This document shows positions 24,169-33,113 of a stretch of DNA of 40,357 nucleotides, piece by piece. A program made the translations under genes and the position numbers. The number at the start of each line of letters is the position of its first letter. Position 1 is the stretch's first letter. The DNA lies in the NCBI GenBank assembly GCA_017397655.1, contig JAFQIG010000077.1, positions 1 through 40,357 on the forward strand, read 5' to 3'. The notes under the pieces are model-generated. The model saw nothing but the letters and a program-made list of their open reading frames with translations, was not told the DNA's origin and did not search any database. Origin of the DNA: Clostridia bacterium. GTDB lineage: Bacteria > Bacillota > Clostridia > Oscillospirales > Acutalibacteraceae.

Positions 24169-24948
24169 TTATTGTTTCTTGAAATGTGTTCCGATCTGTC
24201 TGCCGTCAAAAAGTCTGTAAATATCCTCAGGATTGGAACCGTTCATTATGAATGTATCTATACCTGCTTCTGTTGCAAGCTTTGCCGCACCGAGCTTTGT
24301 CGCCATACCGCCTGTTCCAAGCCTTGAAACGCTCGGTCCTGCCATATGAAGAAGCTCGTCATCAATGCGGCTGACAACGGGAATCAACACGGCATTCTCG
24401 TCCTCGGCAGGATTTGCGGAAAAGAATCCGTCAATATCCGACAAGATTATCAGAACATCCGCACCGACAAGCTTTGCCACCTGCGCCGAAAGATTATCGT
24501 TATCACCGTAAACGATTTCTTCAACGGCAACGCTGTCGTTTTCGTTAATGATGGGTATTGCATCATAGTCAAAAAGACGGTCAAAGCAGTTGATAAGATT
24601 TTCACGGCGTTCGGGATTCTCGATATCACTGCGTGTGATAAGAAGCTGTCCGACGGTATGACCGTATTCTCCGAAAAGCTTATCGTACATAAACATCAGC
24701 TCACATTGTCCGACCGTTGCCGCAGCCTGTCTGCCGGGTGTGTCCTGCGGACGCTCCTTAAGTCCGAGCTTGACCGCACCGATGCCGATAGCTCCCGATG
24801 AAACAAGCGTTACCTGTTTGCCGGAATTCTGTAAATCCGAAAGCACCTCGCACAGCGTTTTGAGTCTTCTGATATTTATCTTTCCGTTAGAATATGTAAG
24901 AGTCGATGTACCGACCTTTACTACTACACGTTTTGCATCCTTTAACAT
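24169..24948 (-). CDS. proB: Glutamate 5-kinase without PUA domain
   Basis: A 259-residue amino-acid kinase that makes gamma-glutamyl phosphate, the first and feedback-controlled step of proline synthesis. Motifs are VVKVGTSTLT, VSSGAIGIG, INENDSVAV and GDNDNLSAQVA, with RLGTGGMATKLGAAKLA near the end. The protein stops after the kinase domain; the C-terminal PUA domain found in many bacterial ProB proteins (about 370 residues) is missing. GAGGTG lies a few bases before ATG. The gene starts 20 bases after the M16 peptidase stop and precedes proA. Confidence 0.97.
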   Translation of the reverse strand: MLKDAKRVVVKVGTSTLTYSNGKINIRRLKTLCEVLSDLQNSGKQVTLVSSGAIGIGAVKLGLKERPQDTPGRQAAATVGQCELMFMYDKLFGEYGHTVGQLLITRSDIENPERRENLINCFDRLFDYDAIPIINENDSVAVEEIVYGDNDNLSAQVAKLVGADVLIILSDIDGFFSANPAEDENAVLIPVVSRIDDELLHMAGPSVSRLGTGGMATKLGAAKLATEAGIDTFIMNGSNPEDIYRLFDGRQIGTHFKKQ

Positions 24949-24968
24949 ATTTACACCTCAGTTTTATA

Positions 24969-26225
24969 TCAGCGAGCCAACAGCTCACGGTAGAATTTTT
25001 GTGTTTTCACCTTACCCGTCACGCAAAGCGAAATGTCCTTTGTATCAAAGAGCGTGTGCGCCATATCCGAAAACTCTTCAAACGTAACCGATGACAGTCT
25101 GTTAAGGTATTCATCATCAGTTACCGCTTCAAAAGAGAGAAGCTCACCTCTTGCGAGTCTTGCCGCCGCTGTACCGGGTGATTCCAGACTCATTACCGCT
25201 GCCGCTTCCGTCTGTTCCTTTATCCTTTCAAACTCCGCTTTTGTCAGCGTATCGGGGAACTCTCTCATCAGTCGCAAAACCTCGCATATTGCCCGTTCCT
25301 CATTAGTGTGCGAAAGTCCCATCATAATGCAGACGGCACCTGAATGAAGATATGCCGTGTTGAACGCATCTATCGAATAGACAAGTCCCAGCTCTTCCCT
25401 GATGCGTTGAAAAAGCCGTGACGAACCTGTTCCGCCGAGCACAGCACAGGCATAATTGCAAGCGTGAAGCCGCTTATCGGAAGAAGCTATGCCGGGAAAA
25501 CCGAGCGTGACGATGTTCTGTTCAAATCTTTTACCCACACACTTTACAAAGCGGTGAGGCTGTGCGGCACCTGCCGTTATCGGATTGTTTGTATTCAAAA
25601 GCTTTCCGAAATACTTTTCACAAAGCTTTAAAACATCGTCCTCGTTGAAGTTTCCCGAAAAAACACATACCATACGCTCGGGAACATAGAACTTTTTCAT
25701 ATGCTCCCGCATCATCTTTTCATCAAAAGAGAGAATATTTTCCCTTTTGCCGACAATGTTGCGACCGAGCATATCGCTTTTCCAGAAATTCTCGTAAAAC
25801 GTATCAATGCACAGATCCTCGGAGCTGTCCTCGTATGATAAAAGCTCCTCCGTCACAACACCTTTTTCAAGCTCGATATCGCTTTCTTTGAGAAGCGGTT
25901 CGGTTATCATTTCGCCGATTACCGAAAAAAGCTTTTCGATATGACGTGTCAGCGACCGTGCATAAATACAGGTATATTCCTTTGTTGTATATGCATTTAA
26001 AGAGCCGCCCGTTTCGTCGGTAATCTCCGCAATGTCACGTGCGGAAAGAGTATCGGTCCCCTTGAAAAGCATATGCTCAATAAAATGCGAAAGACCGGAA
26101 GTCTCTGCCGTCTCAAACCGCGAGCCGCTGCCTATCCATATGCCCATCGAGCAGCTTCGCAGATACGGCAAGGGATTCAGAATCACACGAAAACCGTTGT
26201 CAAAAATAATTTTTTTCATATTCAT
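24969..26225 (-). CDS. M16-family zinc metallopeptidase
   Basis: A 418-residue peptidase of the pitrilysin / processing-peptidase family (PqqL/YmxG-like). The inverted zinc motif HFIEH is at residues 47-51, with the distal Glu of VTEELLSYEDSSED completing the site. The second, inactive half (GGTGSSRLFQRIREELGLVYS) is also typical, so this is the catalytic subunit form. The start ATG shares its A with the TGA stop of the FHA gene, which indicates translational coupling; GTG at 26228 and ATG at 26219 are alternatives. No export signal is seen. Substrate unknown. Confidence 0.92.
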   Translation of the reverse strand: MNMKKIIFDNGFRVILNPLPYLRSCSMGIWIGSGSRFETAETSGLSHFIEHMLFKGTDTLSARDIAEITDETGGSLNAYTTKEYTCIYARSLTRHIEKLFSVIGEMITEPLLKESDIELEKGVVTEELLSYEDSSEDLCIDTFYENFWKSDMLGRNIVGKRENILSFDEKMMREHMKKFYVPERMVCVFSGNFNEDDVLKLCEKYFGKLLNTNNPITAGAAQPHRFVKCVGKRFEQNIVTLGFPGIASSDKRLHACNYACAVLGGTGSSRLFQRIREELGLVYSIDAFNTAYLHSGAVCIMMGLSHTNEERAICEVLRLMREFPDTLTKAEFERIKEQTEAAAVMSLESPGTAAARLARGELLSFEAVTDDEYLNRLSSVTFEEFSDMAHTLFDTKDISLCVTGKVKTQKFYRELLAR

Positions 26226-26626
26226 CACATCTGAAAACGGAAGGTAGTCGCTCCGAATGTCAGCGTATCACCGTTTTCTATAATTGTTTTTTTATCGATT
26301 CTTCTGCCGTTGACAAAAGATCCCGTCTTTGAATATGTATCAATAAGAGTCCAGCCTTTTCTGCGTCTTGCGATAACTGCGTGGAATCGTGATACGGACA
26401 TATCCGCATCGATGATAATATCGCACACGTTGCTTCGGCCTACCGATATTTCCCAAAAGGTCAGCTCGTGAACATCGTTTGTTTTTGTGTTGATAAGTGC
26501 TGCATATTCGGGTGACGGAAACTTGTGTCTGAGTAACGTAAAGGTACAGTAAATCAGGATTATTGCACCTATTACAGGCAGTATATACCGTGAAGATTCG
26601 GTCACGACGGAAATCAGATCTTCCAT
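26225..26626 (-). CDS. Membrane-anchored FHA-domain protein
   Basis: A 133-residue protein with one membrane helix (about 14-32, YILPVIGAIILIYCTFTLL) followed by a cytoplasmic forkhead-associated domain. The phosphothreonine-binding residues are present: GRS (63-65), VSRFHA (Ser79, Arg80, His82) and TGSFVNG (Asn106). FHA domains bind proteins phosphorylated by Ser/Thr kinases such as PrkC; no kinase is in this window. It is first in an operon with the M16 peptidase and proBA. The start follows GGTGA, and an upstream in-frame extension lacks a ribosome site. Confidence 0.9.
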   Translation of the reverse strand: MEDLISVVTESSRYILPVIGAIILIYCTFTLLRHKFPSPEYAALINTKTNDVHELTFWEISVGRSNVCDIIIDADMSVSRFHAVIARRRKGWTLIDTYSKTGSFVNGRRIDKKTIIENGDTLTFGATTFRFQM

Positions 26627-26668
26627 AAAATCACCGCACACCCCTTTATAACATTTATTCAGTATAAC

Positions 26669-26697
26669 ATTATATATCATCGTTAATAAAAAAGCAA
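26669..26697 (-). promoter_or_regulatory. Promoter of the FHA-M16-proBA operon
   Basis: On the minus strand TTGCTT (26692-26697), 17 bases, TATAAT (26669-26674), about 43 bases before the FHA start codon. Confidence 0.6.
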
Positions 26698-26754
26698 GGG
26701 TGAAAGAAACCGTTTGCCAAATCTTAATATCGCAAAGAAAAAGTATAATTTATA

Positions 26755-26783
26755 TTGTATAAAACCACGACTTGTGATACAAT
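26755..26783 (+). promoter_or_regulatory. Promoter of the rRNA methyltransferase operon
   Basis: TTGTAT (26755-26760), 17 bases, TACAAT (26778-26783), 31 bases before the start codon. The two boxes themselves form an inverted repeat (ATTGTAT and ATACAAT). Confidence 0.55.
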
Positions 26784-26814
26784 ATAAGTTAATATATAAG
26801 AAGGGAATCTGCCG

Positions 26815-28044
26815 ATGAAAACAAAACGTGCATTTCCGATGGTGCTGGTCACACGCAAGGCGGAAAAATCAATTAAAAACGGACATCCCTGGGTGTTTTT
26901 TGACGAAATAACCGACAGCTTCGGTGAAATAGAAAACGGCTGTATCGTTGATGTTGTTTCCGATAAGGGAACATATCTCGGAAGCGGTCTTTACAGCGAA
27001 AAAAGCAAGATCCGTGTCAGGATACTTTCTCACAACGCCAACGACAAGTTTGACGAAGCCTTTTTTGAACGACGCATCAGATATGCCGTTGACTGCCGTC
27101 ACAGCATTATGGGCGATGATTTTTCAGCCTGCAGACTTGTATTCGGCGAGTCTGACGGTTTGCCGGGACTGACGGTTGACAGATTCTCGGATGTCTGTGT
27201 ATCACAGGTTATGTCATACGGAATGGAGCAACGCAAGGATATAATTTACCGTTCGCTTATAAAGGTTCTTTCGGAATACGGTGTTTCCGTGCGTGGTATC
27301 TATGAACGCAACGAAGCCTCTCTGCGTGAGCAGGAGGGACTTACCCCCTTTAAGGGTTGGTATATGCCCGAAACCGTCTCCGACAGCGACAACACTACCG
27401 CCGTCATTACCGAAAACAAAATTCAGTATACGGTCGATTTTGAAAACGGTCAGAAGACAGGCTTTTTCCTTGATCAGAAATACAACCGTCTTGCCGTATC
27501 AAAAATTGCAAAGGGCAGAAAAGTTCTTGACTGCTTTACCCATACGGGATCGTTTGCTCTTAATGCCGCATTAGGCGGTGCTCAGCACGTTACTGCTGTG
27601 GATATTTCACAAAAAGCCGTTGATGATGCTATGCACAATGCTGAGGTAAACGGACTTTCGGACAGAATGGACTTTATCTGCACCGATGTTTTTGATCTTC
27701 TGACAGAGCTTTCCGCAAAAAACGAAAAGCCGTACGATTTTATAATTCTCGATCCGCCTGCTTTTACAAAGAGCCGCAAAACGGTCACAAGTGCCGAACG
27801 AGGATACAAAGAAATAAACTACCGTGCGATGAAGCTTTTGCCCAGAGGCGGATACCTTGCAACGTGCTCGTGTTCACACTTTATGAACAATGATCTGTTT
27901 GTCAATATGCTGAAAAGTGCCGCCCTTGATGCAGGAGTTCAGCTCCGTCAGCTTGAAGTCAGACAGCAATGCTGTGACCATCCCATACTGTGGAATGTTC
28001 CTCAGACGGATTACCTTAAATTTTACATATTCCAGATTGTATAG
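26815..28044 (+). CDS. Class I SAM-dependent RNA methyltransferase, RlmI-like
   Basis: A 409-residue protein with an N-terminal PUA domain (KAEKSIKNGHPWVFFDEI), a central EEHEE-like region and a C-terminal Rossmann methyltransferase. SAM-binding is at VLDCFTHTGSFALNAA, and the catalytic blocks are LDPPAFTKSRK and CSCSHFM. This layout is that of RlmI-type 23S rRNA cytosine-5 methyltransferases (C1962 in Escherichia coli). Exact target is inferred from family. AGAAGGGA precedes ATG. It opens a six-gene plus-strand operon; the next gene's AGGAGG overlaps its stop. Confidence 0.92.
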   Translation: MKTKRAFPMVLVTRKAEKSIKNGHPWVFFDEITDSFGEIENGCIVDVVSDKGTYLGSGLYSEKSKIRVRILSHNANDKFDEAFFERRIRYAVDCRHSIMGDDFSACRLVFGESDGLPGLTVDRFSDVCVSQVMSYGMEQRKDIIYRSLIKVLSEYGVSVRGIYERNEASLREQEGLTPFKGWYMPETVSDSDNTTAVITENKIQYTVDFENGQKTGFFLDQKYNRLAVSKIAKGRKVLDCFTHTGSFALNAALGGAQHVTAVDISQKAVDDAMHNAEVNGLSDRMDFICTDVFDLLTELSAKNEKPYDFIILDPPAFTKSRKTVTSAERGYKEINYRAMKLLPRGGYLATCSCSHFMNNDLFVNMLKSAALDAGVQLRQLEVRQQCCDHPILWNVPQTDYLKFYIFQIV

Positions 28045-28053
28045 GAGGCTATG

Positions 28054-28767
28054 ATGAACGAAAAAACTCTCGGCATACTCGGCGGTGTGGGACCCCTTGC
28101 CACCGTATATTTTGCCGATCTTATTGTAAAAATGACTCCTGCCGATTGCGATCAGGATCACATACGAACCATCGTTTCCAACAATCCCAAAATCCCCGAC
28201 AGAACCGACTACATCCTTGATAATACCAAGCCCAATCCTCTTCCCGTTATGATAAAGGATGCAAAAATGCTGGAATCTCTCGGTTGTGACTATATAGCAA
28301 TCCCGTGTAATACGGCACACTTCTTTTTTGATGAAATTCAGAAAAATATTTCGGTCGAGCTTATCAATATTGTTGAGGAAACGGTAAAGTTTGCGTCCGA
28401 CAATGTTCCGAATCTTCAAAAGCTCGGTATTCTTGCCACATCGGGAACTCTCCACTCACGTGTGTACGAGCACGTCTGTGAGCGCTTCGGTATAGAATGC
28501 TGTATACCTACCGACAGCGAAACAGACAGGCTGATGCACATCATTTACAACGAAGTCAAGGCAGGCAAGCCTTCCTCTCACAAGGAGCTTTTCAGCATCA
28601 TTGATTCGATGAAGGAAAGAGGCTGTGATGCAGTCGTTCTCGGCTGTACGGAGCTTTCCGCAATATACTATGAGCTTGGGACACAGCGTGTTGATATTGT
28701 TGATTCGATGACCTCACTCGCTGCCGCCTGCGTCAAAAGAATCAAGAACGGAGTGATAAACATATGA
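28054..28767 (+). CDS. Aspartate/glutamate racemase family protein
   Basis: A 237-residue cofactor-independent racemase. The two catalytic cysteines are Cys85 in IPCNTAH and Cys198 in LGCTEL; ILGGVGPLATVYF opens the fold. This wording fits aspartate racemase (YgeA/RacD type) better than MurI. It probably supplies D-amino acids for cell wall or signalling. Two adjacent ATG codons follow AGGAGG; the second (28054) has better spacing. Its stop overlaps the start of the nitroreductase gene (ATGA). Confidence 0.9.
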   Translation: MNEKTLGILGGVGPLATVYFADLIVKMTPADCDQDHIRTIVSNNPKIPDRTDYILDNTKPNPLPVMIKDAKMLESLGCDYIAIPCNTAHFFFDEIQKNISVELINIVEETVKFASDNVPNLQKLGILATSGTLHSRVYEHVCERFGIECCIPTDSETDRLMHIIYNEVKAGKPSSHKELFSIIDSMKERGCDAVVLGCTELSAIYYELGTQRVDIVDSMTSLAAACVKRIKNGVINI

Positions 28768-29294
28768 ACTTTTCAGAAATTGCCGTAAACCGTCAATCCT
28801 GCAGAAGCTATGACTCCTCTGTATCCGTTGAGGATGACAAACTGCAAAAAATTCTTGAGTCTGCTCGTCTTTCTCCCTCTGCGTGTAACGGTCAGCCGTA
28901 TCACATCACCGTTTGCAAGGGCGAATCGGCAAAGCTGGTCGCCAAAGCATCAACGGGTATGGGAATGAACAAATTTGCATCCGATGCTCCTATAATACTT
29001 GTAATATCCGAAAAACCGTATGTAAAAACCGCCGCTGTCGGCAGTAAAATCACAGGCAACGACTACCGTTCCGTTGACATCGGTATTCTGTCTGCTTACA
29101 TCACGGCAGAGGCTGCCGCTCAGGGACTCGGCACCTGTATTCTCGGTTGGTTCGATGATAAAAAGATACGAAAGATCTGCAATATCGACTCCCCCGTCAG
29201 ACTTCTTATCACTCTCGGTTATCCCAAAGACGGCGATCCTCTTCGCAACAAAAAACGCAAAGATTTGAACGAGCTTGTTTCGTTCTGTGAATAA
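28764..29294 (+). CDS. Nitroreductase-family flavoprotein
   Basis: A 176-residue FMN-dependent oxidoreductase. The start NRQSCRSYDSSVSVEDDKLQKILESARLSPSACNGQPYH is the classic FMN-binding opening, and AAQGLGTCILGWFDDKKIRKI is the second signature. Family members reduce nitro compounds, quinones or flavins; the physiological substrate here is unknown. It overlaps the racemase stop by four bases, so it is translationally coupled. The compact size is normal for this family. Confidence 0.92.
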   Translation: MNFSEIAVNRQSCRSYDSSVSVEDDKLQKILESARLSPSACNGQPYHITVCKGESAKLVAKASTGMGMNKFASDAPIILVISEKPYVKTAAVGSKITGNDYRSVDIGILSAYITAEAAAQGLGTCILGWFDDKKIRKICNIDSPVRLLITLGYPKDGDPLRNKKRKDLNELVSFCE

Positions 29295-29315
29295 TATATG
29301 AAAGGTTGTTAAATT

Positions 29316-29930
29316 ATGAAACGTTTTATCTCTCTCTCGCTTGTTTTCCTTTTCACCGCACTTTGTCTTTTCGGTTGTACAAACGACAAAGATACAGGCG
29401 ATACTACCGCCTCTCCGAACACCGCAGAGCACAGCAAGGTTCTGTTTACAATGGAAAACGGTGACACCTTCACCGTTGAGCTGTATCCCGAATATGCTCC
29501 CGCAACTGTCGCAAACTTTTTGAAGCTCACAAACGAAGGCTTCTATGATGGTCTTACCTTCCACAGAGTCGTTGACAACTTTATGGCACAGGGCGGTGAT
29601 CCCGAAGGCAACGGTATGGGCGGTTCCGACGAAACAATCCCCGGTGAGTTCTCGTCAAACGGATTTGCAAGCAATACTCTTTCTCACACAAGAGGCGTTA
29701 TCTCCATGGCTCGTTCAAACGATCCTAACTCCGCTTCATCTCAGTTTTTCATCTGCTACACCGATGACTGCGCCTTCCTTGACGGCAACTATGCCGCTTT
29801 CGGTGAAGTTATCGAGGGTATGGAAACAGTCGATGCTTTCCTTAAGGTTGAACGTACATACGGCTCTGACGGAGCAGTTTCTTCTCCCCTGACTCCGATC
29901 GTTATCGAAAGTGCTAAGGTGATCGGATGA
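29316..29930 (+). CDS. Cyclophilin-type peptidyl-prolyl isomerase lipoprotein
   Basis: A 204-residue lipoprotein foldase. The signal peptide ends in LFGC with lipidated Cys21, followed by a Ser/Thr/Asp-rich spacer. Residues ~40-204 are a bacterial cyclophilin domain: GFYDGLTFHRVVDNFMAQGGDPEGNG, GVISMARSNDPNSASSQFFIC and LDGNYAAFGEVIEGM. It should help fold secreted proteins at the outer face of the membrane, fitting the exported GH43 that follows with a four-base overlap. Confidence 0.95.
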   Translation: MKRFISLSLVFLFTALCLFGCTNDKDTGDTTASPNTAEHSKVLFTMENGDTFTVELYPEYAPATVANFLKLTNEGFYDGLTFHRVVDNFMAQGGDPEGNGMGGSDETIPGEFSSNGFASNTLSHTRGVISMARSNDPNSASSQFFICYTDDCAFLDGNYAAFGEVIEGMETVDAFLKVERTYGSDGAVSSPLTPIVIESAKVIG

Positions 29931-30955
29931 AAAAGCTGATCAGTCTGTTACTGTCTGTTCTGATGATTTTTCCTTTCACAATGATTTCTTTTGCCGAAGA
30001 TATGGAATACACCAAAAAAACAAATGAGATAAACATCCGTGATCCGTATGTGCTGGTATCCGACGGCAAGTATTATATGTACGGAACAGGTGCCGCAAAG
30101 GGACCCGGCTACGGCTGTTATGTCAGCGAGGATTTGGAAAACTGGGCAGGTCCGTTCAACGTCTTCTCGGCTCCCGAAGGCTTTGACGGAACCAAGCAGT
30201 TCTGGGCTCCCGAATGTCATTATTACAACGGTAATTATTATCTTTTTGCTACATATTTTTCAAGCTCTGCACAGCACAGAGGAGTATCCGTTTTCCGTGC
30301 AGATAACCCTCTGGGACCGTTCACCGAGATATCTGACGGTCACATAACGGATCATACGCAGGATGCAATTGACGGTACGCTCTATGTTGATGAAAGCGGT
30401 CAGCCGTGGATGATTTATGTTCACGAGTGGACGTGTATGCCTGACGGTGAAGGCGCTATGGATGCCGTAAAGCTGAGTGATGATCTTTCTCACTTTATCA
30501 GCGAGCCCGTACAGCTGTTCAAGGCAAAGGATCCCGTATGGACAGACAGCTTCGTTACCGACGGGCCTTTCCTGTACAGGACAAAGTACGGAAAACTCCT
30601 GATGCTGTGGTCAAACAACTGTGACAGCGGATACTGTGTCGGTATTGCAAAATCCTCCGACGGCACTCCCGACGGCAAGTGGTTACAAAGCACGACTCCC
30701 GTTTATAAAAGAAACGCAAAAAACACTTATGACGGCGGCCACGGAATGCTTTTTGAAACACTTGACGGCAAGCTTATGATGTGTATTCATTCGCCTAACT
30801 CACGCAAGGATGACGGCACCTTTGAAACTGCAAAGTTTATCGAAATGCTTGACACGGGATACGGTCTTATCCCATCGTCAACTCCGTCTTTTATCGTTGA
30901 TATCATTGAATTTTTCAGCAATCTGATTTTTAAAATTACAAATCTTTGGAAGTGA
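29927..30955 (+). CDS. Exported glycoside hydrolase family 43 protein
   Basis: A 342-residue secreted enzyme with signal peptide 1-23 (ending SFA). It has the five-bladed propeller pattern of GH43 arabinofuranosidases and xylosidases: base Asp39 in IRDPYVL, Asp149 in AIDGTLYVDE, and TDGPFLYRTKYGKLLMLWS where many members have TEGP. The acid position would be Asp212 instead of Glu, so activity needs checking. The last ~25 residues (FIVDIIEFFSNLIFKITNLWK) are an amphipathic or hydrophobic tail that may hold it to the membrane. The start overlaps the cyclophilin stop; the GPH symporter follows four bases after its stop, suggesting a hydrolase-importer pair. Confidence 0.9.
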   Translation: MKKLISLLLSVLMIFPFTMISFAEDMEYTKKTNEINIRDPYVLVSDGKYYMYGTGAAKGPGYGCYVSEDLENWAGPFNVFSAPEGFDGTKQFWAPECHYYNGNYYLFATYFSSSAQHRGVSVFRADNPLGPFTEISDGHITDHTQDAIDGTLYVDESGQPWMIYVHEWTCMPDGEGAMDAVKLSDDLSHFISEPVQLFKAKDPVWTDSFVTDGPFLYRTKYGKLLMLWSNNCDSGYCVGIAKSSDGTPDGKWLQSTTPVYKRNAKNTYDGGHGMLFETLDGKLMMCIHSPNSRKDDGTFETAKFIEMLDTGYGLIPSSTPSFIVDIIEFFSNLIFKITNLWK

Positions 30956-30959
30956 TTGA

Positions 30960-33029
30960 TTGAGCCTCGTAAATAAAGTAACCACTACGGTCAAAAATGT
31001 AAAAAGCCATTGGTCAACTCCGCCGAAAGGCTATTTTGTCAACTATAAAGAGATTGCGGCATACTCTGTCGGCGGTATCGGTGTAAAGTTTGCGTTGCAC
31101 CTTGCCTCGCTCATCAGCCTTGCCGTTGACAACACTATCGTATGTCACATAATCGGCATCATCCCGGAGCACGTTGCGATAATGAATATTTTTGCAACGA
31201 TAATCGGCTTTGCACTTACAGGCTTTCGGGCATACGCTTTTGACAATATCAAAAGCAAGGACGGAAAGTTCAGACCGTTTGTCAAAATGCTCGGAATACC
31301 GACAGCTGTCGTATCTCTCTTAATGGTCTGGATGCCGTACGACAAAATGGAATACGGAACAAAAATCGTTGTGGTATTCCTGTTTTATACGGCGATTCAG
31401 TTCTTTATGCCCTTCTATCAGGAGGCATATCAGAACATAACAAGAGTTATTTCCACCAACTCACAGGAAAGAACCAATATCCTGAGCATCAGCTCGCTTG
31501 TATGGAGTCTTGCTCCGACTATCTGTAATGCGATCGTCCCGATTATCGGCGATCACACGGGCGGAATGTTTGATATGCGCACATACCGTCTGGTGTTCCC
31601 TCCGCTGGTAATTGCAGGTGTATTCCTCAGCTATCTTGCTTATTCGGGAACAAAGGAACGTACCGTTCAGTCAAGAAGCCATACCGTCGGCATAGGCTTT
31701 ATTGATGCTATCAGAATGGTGTCAAAGAACAAGTATTTCTGGATCATCACGCTTGCGTCGTGGGTCGGCTTTTTGGAAAGCGCTCAGGCAAGTATGCTTC
31801 GTTGGCAGTTCGAGTATTCGCAGAATTCCTGGGCAGGCAACTGGACATTATACGGACTTCTGACCACAATACTCGGCAACGCCTCCTTCTGGGGAATGTT
31901 GATTGCCCCCGTTCTGGTCAAAAAATTCGGCAAGCGTGCCGTTCTTATCGGAATCAACTCGCTTAATATCGTTTTGCTGTCGTGCCTTTACAATACATTT
32001 GATAATCTCGGAATGATGGTAACATTTATATGGCTCAACTCAATGGTATCTTCCGTTACGGTTGTTCTGACGCCTGCCATTGATGCGGATATCCGTGATT
32101 ATCAGCACTACTTAAGCGGTCAGCGTATAGACGGTGCTTTCAGTCTTGTCGGATATGTCACGACCGTTGTCGGTATGCTGACAGGGCTTGTTCTGCCGCA
32201 GATATACAAATCGGTCGGCTACTACGATGATGTAACGGTGCTTTATGACAGCACAATCAGAAACAATCTGCTTAACGTTCTTGTCGTTGCAAGCGTAATC
32301 GGTGCCGCATTGAATCTTATCCCTTACTTTTTCTATGACTTTACGGAGGTCAAGCAAAAAGGTGTTGTTGCCGTCCTTAAAATCCGCAGCGTGTTTGACG
32401 ATTATAAGCACGGCGTTTGTGACGAAACGGAATTTGAAGAGCACAAGCAGCTTATTATTGACGCCTTCAACGCAGAAGGCAAAGAACATCAGACTGTCAG
32501 CAAGGATGATCTGAAAGCTGCACGTAAGAAGCCGAAGAATCTGCGAAAGCAGGCTGTGCGTGATGAAAAAATGAAGATTGCCGCTGCAAAAGAAGAAAAC
32601 AAGCAGCTTGATGTTTACGAATTCATCCGCAATGAGCTGACAATGTATCACCGTCCCGAAAACGAACAGGCTCTGAAAACCGCCGAAGCAATGTGTAATG
32701 CAGGCATTACCCGTTGTCTGACACGTGCATTTATGCAGGAATCGGGTATCAAAAAGCTCAAAAAGTATGTCTCCCGTGCAGAAAAGTATTATCCCGAAGG
32801 CGTAAAGTATTTTGATGCTTCAAAGATAGCAAAGACGGAAGCTCTGCCTCAGGAAACAAAAGAACAGCTGAGCTACAAGAAAAAGCAGATCAGACAGGTT
32901 CGACGTGAACAGTCAAGATTTAACTCGACAGCAAGGCTTTATCTTGATGCCGAACAGCTCGTTTACAGAGCAGAAATGTATGACGACATTCTGCAGCAGA
33001 CCGTCAAGAATGCACAAAAAACCGTATAA
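30960..33029 (+). CDS. GPH-type sugar:cation symporter with long cytoplasmic tail
   Basis: A 689-residue protein. Residues ~30-460 form about 12 membrane helices of the glycoside-pentoside-hexuronide symporter (MFS-related) family, with VDADIRDYQ-like wording (PAIDADIRDYQHYLSGQRIDGAF) typical of it. Residues ~461-689 are a soluble, Lys/Glu-rich, helical tail much longer than in ordinary members (about 450-500 residues in total). It probably imports the oligosaccharide released by GH43. The start is TTG with GGAAGTGA seven bases upstream; no ATG lies near the first helix. It ends the operon at a strong terminator. Confidence 0.9.
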   Translation: MSLVNKVTTTVKNVKSHWSTPPKGYFVNYKEIAAYSVGGIGVKFALHLASLISLAVDNTIVCHIIGIIPEHVAIMNIFATIIGFALTGFRAYAFDNIKSKDGKFRPFVKMLGIPTAVVSLLMVWMPYDKMEYGTKIVVVFLFYTAIQFFMPFYQEAYQNITRVISTNSQERTNILSISSLVWSLAPTICNAIVPIIGDHTGGMFDMRTYRLVFPPLVIAGVFLSYLAYSGTKERTVQSRSHTVGIGFIDAIRMVSKNKYFWIITLASWVGFLESAQASMLRWQFEYSQNSWAGNWTLYGLLTTILGNASFWGMLIAPVLVKKFGKRAVLIGINSLNIVLLSCLYNTFDNLGMMVTFIWLNSMVSSVTVVLTPAIDADIRDYQHYLSGQRIDGAFSLVGYVTTVVGMLTGLVLPQIYKSVGYYDDVTVLYDSTIRNNLLNVLVVASVIGAALNLIPYFFYDFTEVKQKGVVAVLKIRSVFDDYKHGVCDETEFEEHKQLIIDAFNAEGKEHQTVSKDDLKAARKKPKNLRKQAVRDEKMKIAAAKEENKQLDVYEFIRNELTMYHRPENEQALKTAEAMCNAGITRCLTRAFMQESGIKKLKKYVSRAEKYYPEGVKYFDASKIAKTEALPQETKEQLSYKKKQIRQVRREQSRFNSTARLYLDAEQLVYRAEMYDDILQQTVKNAQKTV

Positions 33030-33065
33030 GAATAAAGCAGTGATCGTTTATACAACGAACAAAAA

Positions 33066-33104
33066 GACCGTAACAAAGCATCGAAAAGGTGTTTTGTTAC
33101 GGTC
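33066..33104. terminator. Terminator between GPH symporter and HAD gene
   Basis: GACCGTAACAAA (33066-33077) pairs perfectly with TTTGTTACGGTC (33093-33104), followed by ATATTATTTTT. It can serve both convergent operons. Confidence 0.88.
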
Positions 33105-33113
33105 ATATTATTT

